NCBI RefSeq assembly: GCF_016862395.1
Contig: NZ_BOMW01000050.1
Span: forward strand, 39,816-103,815
Reading direction: 5' to 3'
DNA: 64,000 nt
DNA from: Actinoplanes siamensis
Lineage (GTDB): Bacteria > Actinomycetota > Actinomycetes > Mycobacteriales > Micromonosporaceae
Shown: positions 1 through 7,762 of the stretch, one piece after another
Numbering within the stretch: the first letter of the stretch is position 1
Layout: the number at the start of each line of letters is the position of its first letter
Made by a program: the position numbers and the translations under genes
The notes under the pieces: model-generated
The model's input: only the letters and a program-made list of their open reading frames with translations
Databases searched by the model: none
Told to the model about the DNA's origin: nothing

Positions 1-103
1 GCTGCCCGCTGCGCTCCCCCGGCTCCGGACGACGCCGCTCGCTGCGCTCCTTCGGCTCCGGACGACGCCGCTCGTTGCGCTTCCCGGGCTTCTCGGGGGT
101 CAT
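1..103 (-). CDS. era: Probable GTPase Era, N-terminal fragment only (runs off the left edge)
   Basis: An ATG at 103 overlaps the stop of the upstream gene by four bases (ATGA), the junction type used throughout this gene run, and the frame stays open to the window edge. The visible 34 residues begin MTPEKPGKRNERRR and contain a charged 11-residue unit (ERRRPEPKERS) repeated in frame about twice, encoded by a 33-bp DNA repeat at about 21-80. No GTP-binding motif is visible because the gene is cut. The era assignment rests on order: phoH, ybeY, CBS membrane protein, deaminase-like protein, era is the usual actinobacterial sequence. Era binds 16S rRNA late in 30S assembly. If correct, this Era has a basic, repetitive N-terminal extension. 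Confidence 0.6.
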   Translation of the reverse strand, partial: MTPEKPGKRNERRRPEPKERSERRRPEPGERSGQ

Positions 104-483
104 GCGGTCACCGTGCCCAGCAGCGTGCCGGCCGGACCCGCGACGTGGATCGGGGCGTCGGCGGCCAGGTCGCGGACCGCGGCGTGGCCGGCACCCTCCA
201 GGTCCGCGGACGCGGTCACCACCGCGGCCGCCTCGATCTTCGTGGCGCCGGAGGACGCGGCCTGGGCCACGGCCAGCTGCAGCGCGGAGACGGTGAGGCT
301 GGGCAGCGTCACCGAGGCGGCCGCATACGTACGGCCGTCCTGGTCGCGGACCGCCGCGCCCTCGGTGGCGCCCACCCGGGCGCGGGAGCTGCGGGCCAGG
401 GTGACCAGCTTGGCGTCCTCGGCGCTGAGCGGGGTGCCGTCCGCATTCGGCACGGGGACGGCGGTGAACGACTGCTCAGGCAT
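100..483 (-). CDS. Cytidine deaminase-like protein lacking zinc-site residues
   Basis: A 127-residue protein starting MPEQSFTAV. The ATG at 483 overlaps the end of the upstream CBS protein by eight bases, which favours it over the in-frame start at 522. It follows the cytidine deaminase fold pattern (N-terminal helix with ARSSRARVGATEGAAV, central helix TVSALQLAVAQAASSG). Where active deaminases have the C-A-E zinc and proton-shuttle motif, this protein reads S-A-L, and no PCxxC motif follows. It is therefore probably not a zinc-dependent deaminase. The same position upstream of era is held by a conserved deaminase-like protein in mycobacteria. Its role is unknown; co-transcription with ybeY and era suggests a link to ribosome maturation, which is inference. 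Confidence 0.75.
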   Translation of the reverse strand: MPEQSFTAVPVPNADGTPLSAEDAKLVTLARSSRARVGATEGAAVRDQDGRTYAAASVTLPSLTVSALQLAVAQAASSGATKIEAAAVVTASADLEGAGHAAVRDLAADAPIHVAGPAGTLLGTVTA

Positions 484-1825
484 CGGCGGGAAGTCTTTCC
501 TCGTTCTCGGTGGCGTTCTCATCGTTGTCGTCGGCGGGCGGCGCCGGCCGGGCCCGGCGCACCAGCACCGAGTCGATCCGGTTCCGCCTGCCGGTGGTGC
601 CCTCGGCGATCAGGTGCAGACCGCCCACGTCGGCGTGGGCGCCCGGGATCGGCACCCGGCCCAGCGTCTGCGCGAGCAGGCCGCCGACCGTCTCCACCTC
701 GTCGGTGGGCAGTTCCACGCCGAACACGTCGCCCAGGTCCTCGATCGGCAGGCGGGCCGCCACCCGGACCGCGCCGTCCTCCAGGTGCTCGATCGGGGGG
801 CGCTCCACGTCGTACTCATCGGTGATCTCGCCGACGATCTCCTCGAGGATGTCCTCGATGGTGACCAGGCCGGCCGTCCCACCGTACTCGTCGACGACGA
901 TCACCAGGTGGTTCCGTGCCGCCTGCATCTCGGAGAGCAGATCGTCGACCGGCTTCGACTCCGGCACGAACGTCGCCGCGCGCATCGCGTCGGCCACCGC
1001 CTGCGCGGCCGCCGCCGGATCCCCGTTCTGCGTCCGCCGGATCACGTCTTTGAGATACAGCACGCCGAGCACGTCGTCGACGCTCTCGCCGATCACCGGG
1101 ATCCGCGAGAAACCCGAGCGCAGGAACAGGTAGAGCGCCTGCTGCAGGCTCTTCGGCGCCTCGATCCACACCATGTCGGTACGCGGCACCATCACCTCGC
1201 GGGCGATCGTGTCACCCAGCGCGAACACCGAGTGGATCATCTCCCGCTCGCCGTGCTCCACGACGCCGCGCTGCTCGGCCAGGTCGACCAGCTCACGCAG
1301 CTCCACCTGGCTGCCGAACGGCCCCTCCGGGAACCCCTTGCCCGGGGTCACCGCGTTGCCGATCAGGATCAGCAGCGAGGCCAGCGGGTTGAGCACCCGG
1401 CCCAGCCAGCGGACCAGGGGCGCGGCGGCGCGGCCCACCGCGTACGCGTGCTGGCGCCCGACCGTGCGCGGGGCCACCCCCACGACGACGAAGCTGACCA
1501 GCGTCATCGCGCCGGCCGTGACCAGGGCCGCCGGCCAGCCCACCCCCCAGCTGTCCACCGCGACCAGCGCCACCAGCGTGGTGGCGGTCAGCTCGCAGAG
1601 CAGCCGGAGCAGGAGCAGCAGGTTGACGTGGCGCACCACGTCGGAGGCGACCGCGGCCAGCGCGCCCGCGCCCCGATGCCCCTCGCGCTCCAGCTCGGTG
1701 GCCCGGGCCGCGGAGACCGTGGCCAGTGCCGCGTCGGTCATCGAGGCGAGGCCGGCCAGCAGGACCAGCCCGACCGCGTAGATGATCAGTTGCAGGTCCG
1801 GCAGGCCGGCCGAGGCGGGGTTCAC
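476..1825 (-). CDS. CNNM/HlyC-CorC family membrane protein with CBS pair
   Basis: A 449-residue protein of the 'hemolysin' family (CNNM transmembrane domain, CBS pair, CorC_HlyC domain). Roughly the first 170 residues hold the hydrophobic membrane domain. CBS repeats lie at about 195-320 (including SRIPVIGESVDDVLGVLYLKD and VIVVDEYGGTAGLVTIEDI). The C-terminal CorC_HlyC domain is at about 335-420. Related proteins take part in magnesium or other divalent-cation transport; the haemolysin name is historical. It starts with GTG two bases after the ybeY stop, so it is translationally linked to ybeY and then to the deaminase-like gene. Confidence 0.9.
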   Translation of the reverse strand: MNPASAGLPDLQLIIYAVGLVLLAGLASMTDAALATVSAARATELEREGHRGAGALAAVASDVVRHVNLLLLLRLLCELTATTLVALVAVDSWGVGWPAALVTAGAMTLVSFVVVGVAPRTVGRQHAYAVGRAAAPLVRWLGRVLNPLASLLILIGNAVTPGKGFPEGPFGSQVELRELVDLAEQRGVVEHGEREMIHSVFALGDTIAREVMVPRTDMVWIEAPKSLQQALYLFLRSGFSRIPVIGESVDDVLGVLYLKDVIRRTQNGDPAAAAQAVADAMRAATFVPESKPVDDLLSEMQAARNHLVIVVDEYGGTAGLVTIEDILEEIVGEITDEYDVERPPIEHLEDGAVRVAARLPIEDLGDVFGVELPTDEVETVGGLLAQTLGRVPIPGAHADVGGLHLIAEGTTGRRNRIDSVLVRRARPAPPADDNDENATENEERLPADA

Positions 1826-1827
1826 GA

Positions 1828-2298
1828 TCAGCCGGCTTTGCGCCCGGCGCGCCAGCTCTGCAGCAGTTTGGCCTGCAGAGCGAACATCTCGCGCTCCTCC
1901 TCCGGCTCGGCATGGTCGTAGCCGAGCAGGTGCAGCGCGCCGTGCACGGTGAGCAGGTGCAGCTCGTCGGCGGCCGAGTGGCCGGCCGCCGCCGCCTGCT
2001 TGGCGGCCACCTCGGGAGCCAGCACGATGTCACCCAGCAGCGCCGGCTCGCCGGTGCCGGACTCGCCGGGACCGTGGTCGACGCTGCCCTCGTCCATCGG
2101 GAAGGCGAGCACGTCGGTAGGCCCGTCGCTGCCCATCCAGCGGTGGTTCAGCTCAGCCATGTAGTCGATGTCGACGAGCAGGATGGACAGCTCGGCGAGC
2201 GGGTTGACCCCCATCTCGTCGAGGGCGTGCCGGGCAACCGCGAGGATCGCGTCGGTGTCGACCTCGACTCCCGACTCGTTGGCGATCTCGATGGACAT
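1828..2298 (-). CDS. ybeY: Endoribonuclease YbeY, rRNA maturation factor
   Basis: A 156-residue protein with the UPF0054/YbeY zinc signature near the C terminus: TVHGALHLLGYDH supplies the three metal-binding histidines (about residues 119, 123 and 129). YbeY is a single-strand endoribonuclease in 16S rRNA 3'-end maturation and 70S ribosome quality control, acting in the cytoplasm with Era and other assembly factors. Length is normal. The ATG at 2298 lies 23 bases after the phoH stop, and the gene is followed immediately by the CBS membrane protein, giving the usual phoH-ybeY-CBS-era operon. Confidence 0.95.
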   Translation of the reverse strand: MSIEIANESGVEVDTDAILAVARHALDEMGVNPLAELSILLVDIDYMAELNHRWMGSDGPTDVLAFPMDEGSVDHGPGESGTGEPALLGDIVLAPEVAAKQAAAAGHSAADELHLLTVHGALHLLGYDHAEPEEEREMFALQAKLLQSWRAGRKAG

Positions 2299-2321
2299 AG
2301 TGGTGCGATTACCCCTTGTGA

Positions 2322-3395
2322 CTAGCGCCGACGCCCGGCCCGGCCGTTGGCGGCCCGCCCCGGGACGGCGTGAACGGAATTAGCTGCCTGTTGCTCCTGC
2401 GCGGCATCGAACCGCGCGTAGGCGTCCACGATCTCCGCGACCAGCCGGTGCCGCACCACGTCGGAGCTGGACAGCTCGGCGAAGTGCACGTCCTCGACGT
2501 CGCGCAGGATCTCCCGGACCACCTTGAGCCCACTGGTCGTGCCGCCCGGCAGGTCGACCTGGGTGACATCGCCGGTCACCACGATCTTGGCGCCGAACCC
2601 GAGCCGGGTGAGGAACATCTTCATCTGCTCGGGCGTGGTGTTCTGCGCCTCGTCCAGGATGATGAAGGCGTCGTTGAGTGTCCGACCGCGCATGTAGGCC
2701 AGCGGCGCTACCTCGATCGTGCCCGCGGCCATCAGGCGTGGGATGGACTCCGGGTCGAGCATGTCGTGCAGGGCGTCGTAGAGCGGCCGCAGGTAGGGGT
2801 CGATCTTCTCGGTGAGCGTGCCGGGCAGGAAGCCCAGACGCTCGCCGGCCTCGACCGCCGGCCGGGTCAGGATGATCCGGTTGATCTGCTTGGCCTGCAG
2901 CGCCTGCACGGCCTTGGCCATCGCCAGATACGTCTTGCCGGTACCGGCGGGGCCGATGCCGAAGACGATCGTGTTCTCGTCGATGGCGTCGACGTAACGC
3001 TTCTGGCCCAGCGTCTTGGGCCGGATGGTGCGGCCCCGCCGGGACAGGATGTTCAGCGTCAGCACCTCGGCGGGGCGCTCGGAGGTGTTCTCCTCGAGCA
3101 TCCGCAGGGTGCGGCGGACCGCGTCCACGCTGAGCGTCTCGCCCTTCTCGATGAGCTCGATGAGCTCGGAGAAGAGCCGCTCGGCGGTGGCGTTGTCGGC
3201 CGGCTCGCCGCTGATCGTGATCTCGTTGCCGCGCACGTGCACGTCACTGCTGAGCGTGCGCTCGATGAGCCGGAGGATCTCGTCCTTGGCGCCGAGCAGG
3301 TTCACCATGATCTTCGGGTCGGACACCGAGATCTTGGTCTGCGCCCGCACCGGGCTGGACGAGCCCGTGCTGGAAGGGTTCGGCGTACCGGTCAT
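2322..3395 (-). CDS. phoH: PhoH-family P-loop ATPase
   Basis: A 357-residue PhoH-like protein. Walker A is GPAGTGKT at residues 148-155 and Walker B is FIILDEAQN at about 226-234. A KH-like N-terminal part (about 20-115) precedes the ATPase domain, as in actinobacterial PhoH1. The family has predicted RNA-dependent ATPase or helicase activity and repeatedly sits beside ybeY, suggesting a role in RNA processing; the phosphate-starvation name comes from E. coli. It is the first gene of the phoH-ybeY-CBS-deaminase-like-era run. The 172-bp gap upstream (3396-3567) holds only a weak 6-bp hairpin and probably the promoter. Confidence 0.93.
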   Translation of the reverse strand: MTGTPNPSSTGSSSPVRAQTKISVSDPKIMVNLLGAKDEILRLIERTLSSDVHVRGNEITISGEPADNATAERLFSELIELIEKGETLSVDAVRRTLRMLEENTSERPAEVLTLNILSRRGRTIRPKTLGQKRYVDAIDENTIVFGIGPAGTGKTYLAMAKAVQALQAKQINRIILTRPAVEAGERLGFLPGTLTEKIDPYLRPLYDALHDMLDPESIPRLMAAGTIEVAPLAYMRGRTLNDAFIILDEAQNTTPEQMKMFLTRLGFGAKIVVTGDVTQVDLPGGTTSGLKVVREILRDVEDVHFAELSSSDVVRHRLVAEIVDAYARFDAAQEQQAANSVHAVPGRAANGRAGRRR

Positions 3396-3567
3396 AGGGC
3401 GGCCCTAGGGGCCTCCGCCACCTGCTCTCTAACTAAGCGCCGTCCCGTCGGTGCCGGTCGAGGCTCCCGGGGCGGCGTGCTCAAGGATCGTGCCATCCTA
3501 TCCGCTCGCCCGCCGCCCCGCCGATGCCATTATCGGCAGGCCGTTCGACAGATCACCCGGGCGCGGA

Positions 3568-4974
3568 TCAGAACGGGCCGTCCGAGGCCGCGCCGCCGTC
3601 GAAGGCCTCCTGGCGCCGGGTGAACCGGTAGGTGGCCCAGTGCATCAGCGTCACCGCGCCCGACTCGTCCCGGGTCAGCCGGAGCAGCTCGCCGGCCTCG
3701 CGCCCGGAGATCGTCCGGAGCACGTCGGGCTGGTCCGGCAGCGGCCGGAAGATCGCCGGCGGGCGGTCCCCCGGCGCCTCCGCGGCGCGCGCCTGCAGCT
3801 GCCCGTCGTGCCAGGCGAAGACGAACTCGGAGCCCTCGCTCCACCAGCGGCCCAGCACCGGCCGGTAGGGCGCCGGCGCGGGAGCGGCCACCCGCCACGG
3901 CCGGATCTCCGCGGGATCCGTCTCGACCGCGAGCCGCAGCAACTCGTGCACCAGCTCGTTGGTCTGCCCCGCGGTCCCGGAGGAGCCGAGCACCGCGCAG
4001 CCCAGCCCGCCCGGGTTGCCCTCGCCGCCGCGCCGGCCGTAGACACCGGCCAAAAAGCCCGGCATGGCGCCGTCGTGGCCGACGTGCATCACCCGCTTGC
4101 CGTCCGGGCAGAGGATCAGCCCGAGCCCGAAGCCGGCCGCCCAGAGCGTCTCGTCGGTGGTGGTCAACGGCCAGCGCATCTCGTCCAGGGTGGCCCGCCG
4201 CAGCACCCGGTCGTGACCGCCGTCCGCCAGGAAGGCCGCCCACCTGGCCATGTCCGAGGCGGTGCTCCAGAGCTGCGCGGCCGGGGACACGCCGCCCAGG
4301 TCGGGGGTCGGCTCCGGGCGGGCGGCGTCGGAGTACGCGTCGACCAGGTAGCCGACCACCGCCTCGGCCGGCCGTTCGACAGTGGTGTGCGCGAGCCCGA
4401 GCGGCTCCAGGATCCGCTCGGCGAGGATCTCCGCCCAGCTGCCGCCGCGGAGTCGCGCGACGAGCTGCCCGAGCACCGCGAGGCCGAGGTTGGAGTAGTG
4501 GTAGCGGCGCGCGTTGGGCAGCACCCGCTCGGCGCGGTCCAGCTCGGCGATCATCCGGCCGGCGTCCGGGCTGATCAGCGTGTCCCACACGTCGCCGTAC
4601 GGCTCGCGCTGGTAACCGGCGGTGTGCGAGAGCAGCCGGCGGATCGTGGCGTCGCCGTGCGCCGGCACGTCGAGGTGGCGGGAGACCGGCTGGTCGAGGT
4701 CCAGCAGCCCGTCGTCGCGGGCCTGCATGACCAGCACCGCGGTGAACGTCTTGGTGACCGAGCCGATCCGGAACCGGCTGCCCGGCCCGAGCGGGCGTTC
4801 CGGGTCGCCGGACTCGCCGACGGTGAGGACCCACGGTTCGCGGTCCGGGCGGACCAAGGCGACGCTGAGCGCCGGAATGCGGCCGTCCGCCTGAGCCCTG
4901 CGGACGGCGCGCTCGTAGCGCGGGTGCGCCTCGGCGGCCGTCGCGTCCCGGCCGGTGCCGGTCGCCGCGCTCAC
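3568..4974 (-). CDS. Serine beta-lactamase-like hydrolase (class C / penicillin-binding fold)
   Basis: A 468-residue cytoplasmic-looking protein with no signal peptide. It carries the serine-hydrolase triad motifs: SVTK at residues 72-75 (S-x-x-K nucleophile), YSN at 160-162 (Y-x-N), and HVGHDG further on in place of KTG. This is the beta-lactamase-related/esterase (AmpC-like) superfamily, which includes esterases and D-amino peptidases; the substrate cannot be read from sequence. About 100 extra C-terminal residues form a lipocalin-like tail, common in the family. GTG start at 4974. It lies between the otherwise conserved phoH and HIT/rsmE genes and looks like a lineage insertion. Confidence 0.85.
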   Translation of the reverse strand: MSAATGTGRDATAAEAHPRYERAVRRAQADGRIPALSVALVRPDREPWVLTVGESGDPERPLGPGSRFRIGSVTKTFTAVLVMQARDDGLLDLDQPVSRHLDVPAHGDATIRRLLSHTAGYQREPYGDVWDTLISPDAGRMIAELDRAERVLPNARRYHYSNLGLAVLGQLVARLRGGSWAEILAERILEPLGLAHTTVERPAEAVVGYLVDAYSDAARPEPTPDLGGVSPAAQLWSTASDMARWAAFLADGGHDRVLRRATLDEMRWPLTTTDETLWAAGFGLGLILCPDGKRVMHVGHDGAMPGFLAGVYGRRGGEGNPGGLGCAVLGSSGTAGQTNELVHELLRLAVETDPAEIRPWRVAAPAPAPYRPVLGRWWSEGSEFVFAWHDGQLQARAAEAPGDRPPAIFRPLPDQPDVLRTISGREAGELLRLTRDESGAVTLMHWATYRFTRRQEAFDGGAASDGPF

Positions 4975-5029
4975 CGGCTGGCCGCCCGGGTGGACGCGTG
5001 CGGTTGCCGCCCGGCCTCGGTCGGCGCGC

Positions 5030-5383
5030 TCACCTGCCGGCCAGCATCGGTCCGAGCGGGGCGCCGCCGACGACGTGCGCGTGCACGTGGAAGACCTCCT
5101 GGCCGGCGTACCTCCCGGTGTTGAAGATGACCCGGAAGCCGCCCTCGGTCAGCCCCTCGGCCTGCGCGACGGCGGCCGCGGTGGCCAGCACGTCGGCGGC
5201 GGCGGACGGATTCGCGGTGGCCAGGGCCACCACGTCGGCGTGATGCTCGACCGGGATCACCAGCACGTGGGTCGGCGCCTTGGGGTCGAGGTCCCGGAAG
5301 GCCACGGTGGTGTCGGTGCGGTGCACGACGGTCGCGGGGATCTCGCCGGAGACGATGCGGCAGAACAGGCAGGAGTTGTCCAC
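5030..5383 (-). CDS. HIT family nucleotide-binding hydrolase
   Basis: A 117-residue histidine-triad protein. The N terminus (VDNSCLFCRIVSGEIP) carries the CxxC pair typical of HinT-like proteins, and the C-terminal HVHAHVVGG is the HxHxHxx catalytic triad. Such proteins hydrolyse AMP-linked phosphoramidates or related nucleotides. The GTG at 5383 is chosen because homology begins there; the open frame extends to 5587 without family features. It sits between rsmE and the beta-lactamase-like gene on the same strand. Specific substrate unknown. Confidence 0.92.
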   Translation of the reverse strand: MDNSCLFCRIVSGEIPATVVHRTDTTVAFRDLDPKAPTHVLVIPVEHHADVVALATANPSAAADVLATAAAVAQAEGLTEGGFRVIFNTGRYAGQEVFHVHAHVVGGAPLGPMLAGR

Positions 5384-5489
5384 CTGTCGGATCTTAGGCG
5401 TGCCGGAAGTGGGCCCGAATGGGTCCGGAGAGATCACCCAGCGCTGGGAGTACGGCGGGTGCTCGGGCCCGCGAGCGAGGATCCGACGG

Positions 5490-6224
5490 TTACCAGCGGC
5501 CGAGCCGGGCGGAGAGGACCGAGAGGGCGGCGACCCCGGCCGTCGACGTCCGCAGAACGGACCTGCCCAGCCGCACCGGCAGCGCACCGGCCTCCCGGAA
5601 GGCGTCCAGCTCGGCGTCGCTCACGCCGCCCTCCGGGCCGACGATCAGGACGACCTCCCCGGACTCCGGCAGCGCGGCCGTGGTCAAGCGTTCGGTGACC
5701 TCCTCGTGCAGCACGAAGGCCGCGGCCGCGCCGGCGGTCCGGGCGGCGACCTGCCTGGTGGAACAGTCGGGCTCGCCGGCCACCAGCGGCAGCCAGGCGC
5801 GCCGGGCCTGCTTGGCGGCCTCGCGAGCGGTGGCCGCCCACTTGTCGCGCGCCTTGAAGCCCCGATCACCGCGCCACTGCGCCACCGACCGGGACGCCGC
5901 CCACGGCACGATCTCGTCCACACCGACCTCGGTCATCGCCTGCACGGCCAGCTCGCCCCGGTCCCCCTTGGCGATCCCCTGCACCACGACCAGCCGCGGG
6001 TCGGCCGCCGCCTCCCGCGACAGCTCCCTGAGCACGACGTCGACGCTGCCCTTGCCGACCGCGACGACCTCGGCGCGCGCCGTCCCACCCCGCCCGTCCG
6101 CGAGGATCAGCACCTCACCGGCACGCAGCCGCTGGACGGTGGCGGCATGATGCCCCTCCGGCCCGTCCAACGTGAACGACGATCCGGTGGGCAGGCTCTC
6201 GACCAGGAACAGCGGCGCGGACAC
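5490..6224 (-). CDS. rsmE: 16S rRNA (uracil-1498-N3)-methyltransferase RsmE
   Basis: A 244-residue SPOUT-class methyltransferase. The N-terminal PUA-like part starts VSAPLFLVESLPTG, with EGHHAATVQRL soon after. The C-terminal trefoil-knot SAM site has VLIVGPEGGVSDAE. RsmE methylates N3 of U1498 in the decoding region of 16S rRNA. The GTG at 6224 is selected because RsmE homology starts there; the open frame upstream to 6443 is low-complexity. It follows hrcA-dnaJ, a common actinobacterial order, but a terminator and a 367-bp gap separate it from dnaJ. Confidence 0.93.
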   Translation of the reverse strand: MSAPLFLVESLPTGSSFTLDGPEGHHAATVQRLRAGEVLILADGRGGTARAEVVAVGKGSVDVVLRELSREAAADPRLVVVQGIAKGDRGELAVQAMTEVGVDEIVPWAASRSVAQWRGDRGFKARDKWAATAREAAKQARRAWLPLVAGEPDCSTRQVAARTAGAAAAFVLHEEVTERLTTAALPESGEVVLIVGPEGGVSDAELDAFREAGALPVRLGRSVLRTSTAGVAALSVLSARLGRW

Positions 6225-6409
6225 CCCCGCACGGTACCGTGCGGCGCCGGACCGGCCGCGCCTCCACCCGTCGTCGGGACGCGACCATCCGGCCCGGCGG
6301 GCCCGGCGCCCACCCGGCCCCGCAAGCCGGCGACCTTCCGGTCCAGCACACCGGAACCCCGGTCCGGGGCACGCGCTGATACCCCGGGGGAGCCCGGCGA
6401 GGCGCGCGC

Positions 6410-6520
6410 TCACAGCCACAGCCGGGCAGCCCCGGCGAGGCACACCCCGAACGCGAGAATGAGGCGCGCGGGGCTGACGACGTACCGGCGAATCGGTGTG
6501 AGCGGGAGCGAACCGCCCAC
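6410..6520 (-). CDS. Possible 36-residue single-pass membrane peptide
   Basis: A candidate small gene in the 6225-6591 gap between dnaJ and rsmE. GTG at 6520 opens a frame ending in TGA at 6410-6412. Its second half is a convincing transmembrane stretch (ARLILAFGVCLAGAARLWL) after a short basic segment (IRRYVV). Third-position GC is high, as in neighbouring genes. A purine-rich GGGG lies a few bases upstream, though spacing is short. I do not recognise a family. The rest of the gap, apart from the dnaJ terminator, shows nothing I can name. It could be chance in GC-rich DNA. Confidence 0.3.
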   Translation of the reverse strand: MGGSLPLTPIRRYVVSPARLILAFGVCLAGAARLWL

Positions 6521-6551
6521 CGCACCCCGGCTACAGCCCCAGGAACCGCGA

Positions 6552-6577
6552 AAGCGGCGGCCGAAGAGCCGCCGCTT
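6552..6577 (-). terminator. Intrinsic terminator after dnaJ
   Basis: Perfect 10-bp stem (AAGCGGCGGC / GCCGCCGCTT) with a 6-base loop, 15 bases beyond the dnaJ stop. It likely ends the hrcA-dnaJ transcript. Confidence 0.8.
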
Positions 6578-6591
6578 CCGTGAATCCCTGC

Positions 6592-7728
6592 TCAGTGACC
6601 GTTGAAAGCGTCCCGCATCCGGCTGAAGAAGCCGCCCTGCTTGCTCAGCTCGGCCACGTCCTCACCACGGGTCTTGGCGAAGTCGCGGAGCATCCGCTCC
6701 TGATCGGCGGTCAGCTTGGTGGGCGTCTTGACGTCCAGGTGGACGAAGAGATCGCCACGGCCCTGCCCGCGCAGGTGCGGCACGCCCTTGCCCCGGATCC
6801 GCAGCGTGCTGGCCGGCTGGGTGCCCGCCTTGACCTCGATGTTCTCTTCCCCGTCGAGGGTCTTGATGGTCATCCGGGTGCCCAGCGCCGCGGCCGTCAT
6901 CGGTAGCGTGACCCGGCAGTGCAGGTCGTCGCCCTTGCGCGAGTAGACGTCGTGCGGGCGCTCGTGGATCTCCACGTAGAGATCGCCGGCCGTGCCGCCG
7001 CCGGGGCCGACCTCGCCCTGCTGGGCCAGGCGGATCCGCATGCCGTCCTCGACGCCGGCCGGGATCTTGACGGTGAGCGAGCGGCGGGTGCGGATCCGGC
7101 CGTCGCCGGCGCAGGTCGGGCACGGGCTCGGGATGATCGTGCCGTGGCCCTGGCAGTTCTGGCAGGGGCGCGACGAGACCACCTGGCCGAGGAAGGTGCG
7201 CTGCACCGACTGCACCTCGCCGCGGCCGCCGCAGACCTCGCAGGTGGCCAGGTGGGTGCCGGGCGCGGTGCCGGCGCCGGAGCACTGGGTGCAGAGCACC
7301 GCGGTGTCGACAGTGATCGGCGCCTCGACGCCGAACGCCGTCTCCACGAGGTCGAGCTCGAGACGCAGGATCGCGTCGGCGCCGGGACGGGTGCGGGGGC
7401 GCGGGCCACGGCTGCCGCCGCCGGCCGCGGTGCCGAAGAACGCGTCCATGATGTCCTGGAAGCCGACGAACGGGCCGGCGCCGCCGGGACCGCCGGGCGC
7501 GCCGCCGCCGGGGGCGAGCGGGTCACCCCCGAGGTCGACGATCTGCCGCTTCTGGTCGTCGGAGAGAACCTCGTACGCCGCGTTGATGTCCTTGAACTTC
7601 TCGTGCGCCTCCGGATCGGGGTTGACATCCGGGTGGTACTGCCGAGCCAGTTTGCGGTAGGCGCGCTTGATCTCGTCGTCGGTGGCTTCCCGGCTCACGC
7701 CGAGAATTCCGTAGTAGTCCTTGGCCAC
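6592..7728 (-). CDS. dnaJ: Chaperone protein DnaJ (class I J-protein)
   Basis: A 378-residue type I DnaJ. It has a J domain at about 1-67 with the HPD tripeptide (RQYHPDVNPD), a Gly-rich linker, four CxxCxGxG zinc modules (CTQCSGAG, CEVCGGRG, CQNCQGHG, CPTCAGDG) and two C-terminal substrate-binding barrels. It stimulates DnaK ATPase and delivers substrates. GTG at 7728 gives the canonical VAKDYYGILGV start; the frame runs further upstream without homology. It lies 34 bases after hrcA, so it is the second gene of a CIRCE/HrcA-controlled operon. This is the DnaJ2-type copy that pairs with hrcA in actinobacteria rather than the dnaK-operon copy (family knowledge). Confidence 0.96.
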   Translation of the reverse strand: MAKDYYGILGVSREATDDEIKRAYRKLARQYHPDVNPDPEAHEKFKDINAAYEVLSDDQKRQIVDLGGDPLAPGGGAPGGPGGAGPFVGFQDIMDAFFGTAAGGGSRGPRPRTRPGADAILRLELDLVETAFGVEAPITVDTAVLCTQCSGAGTAPGTHLATCEVCGGRGEVQSVQRTFLGQVVSSRPCQNCQGHGTIIPSPCPTCAGDGRIRTRRSLTVKIPAGVEDGMRIRLAQQGEVGPGGGTAGDLYVEIHERPHDVYSRKGDDLHCRVTLPMTAAALGTRMTIKTLDGEENIEVKAGTQPASTLRIRGKGVPHLRGQGRGDLFVHLDVKTPTKLTADQERMLRDFAKTRGEDVAELSKQGGFFSRMRDAFNGH

Positions 7729-7762
7729 GGGGTTTGGAGTCCTCAATGTCTGCGCGGATCCG

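Noticed and set aside
113..1921. A 602-codon plus-strand open frame over the ybeY/CBS region
   Set aside because: It is the antisense shadow of the CBS membrane protein and ybeY, has His/Arg-rich composition without any motif, and the opposite strand is fully explained by known families.
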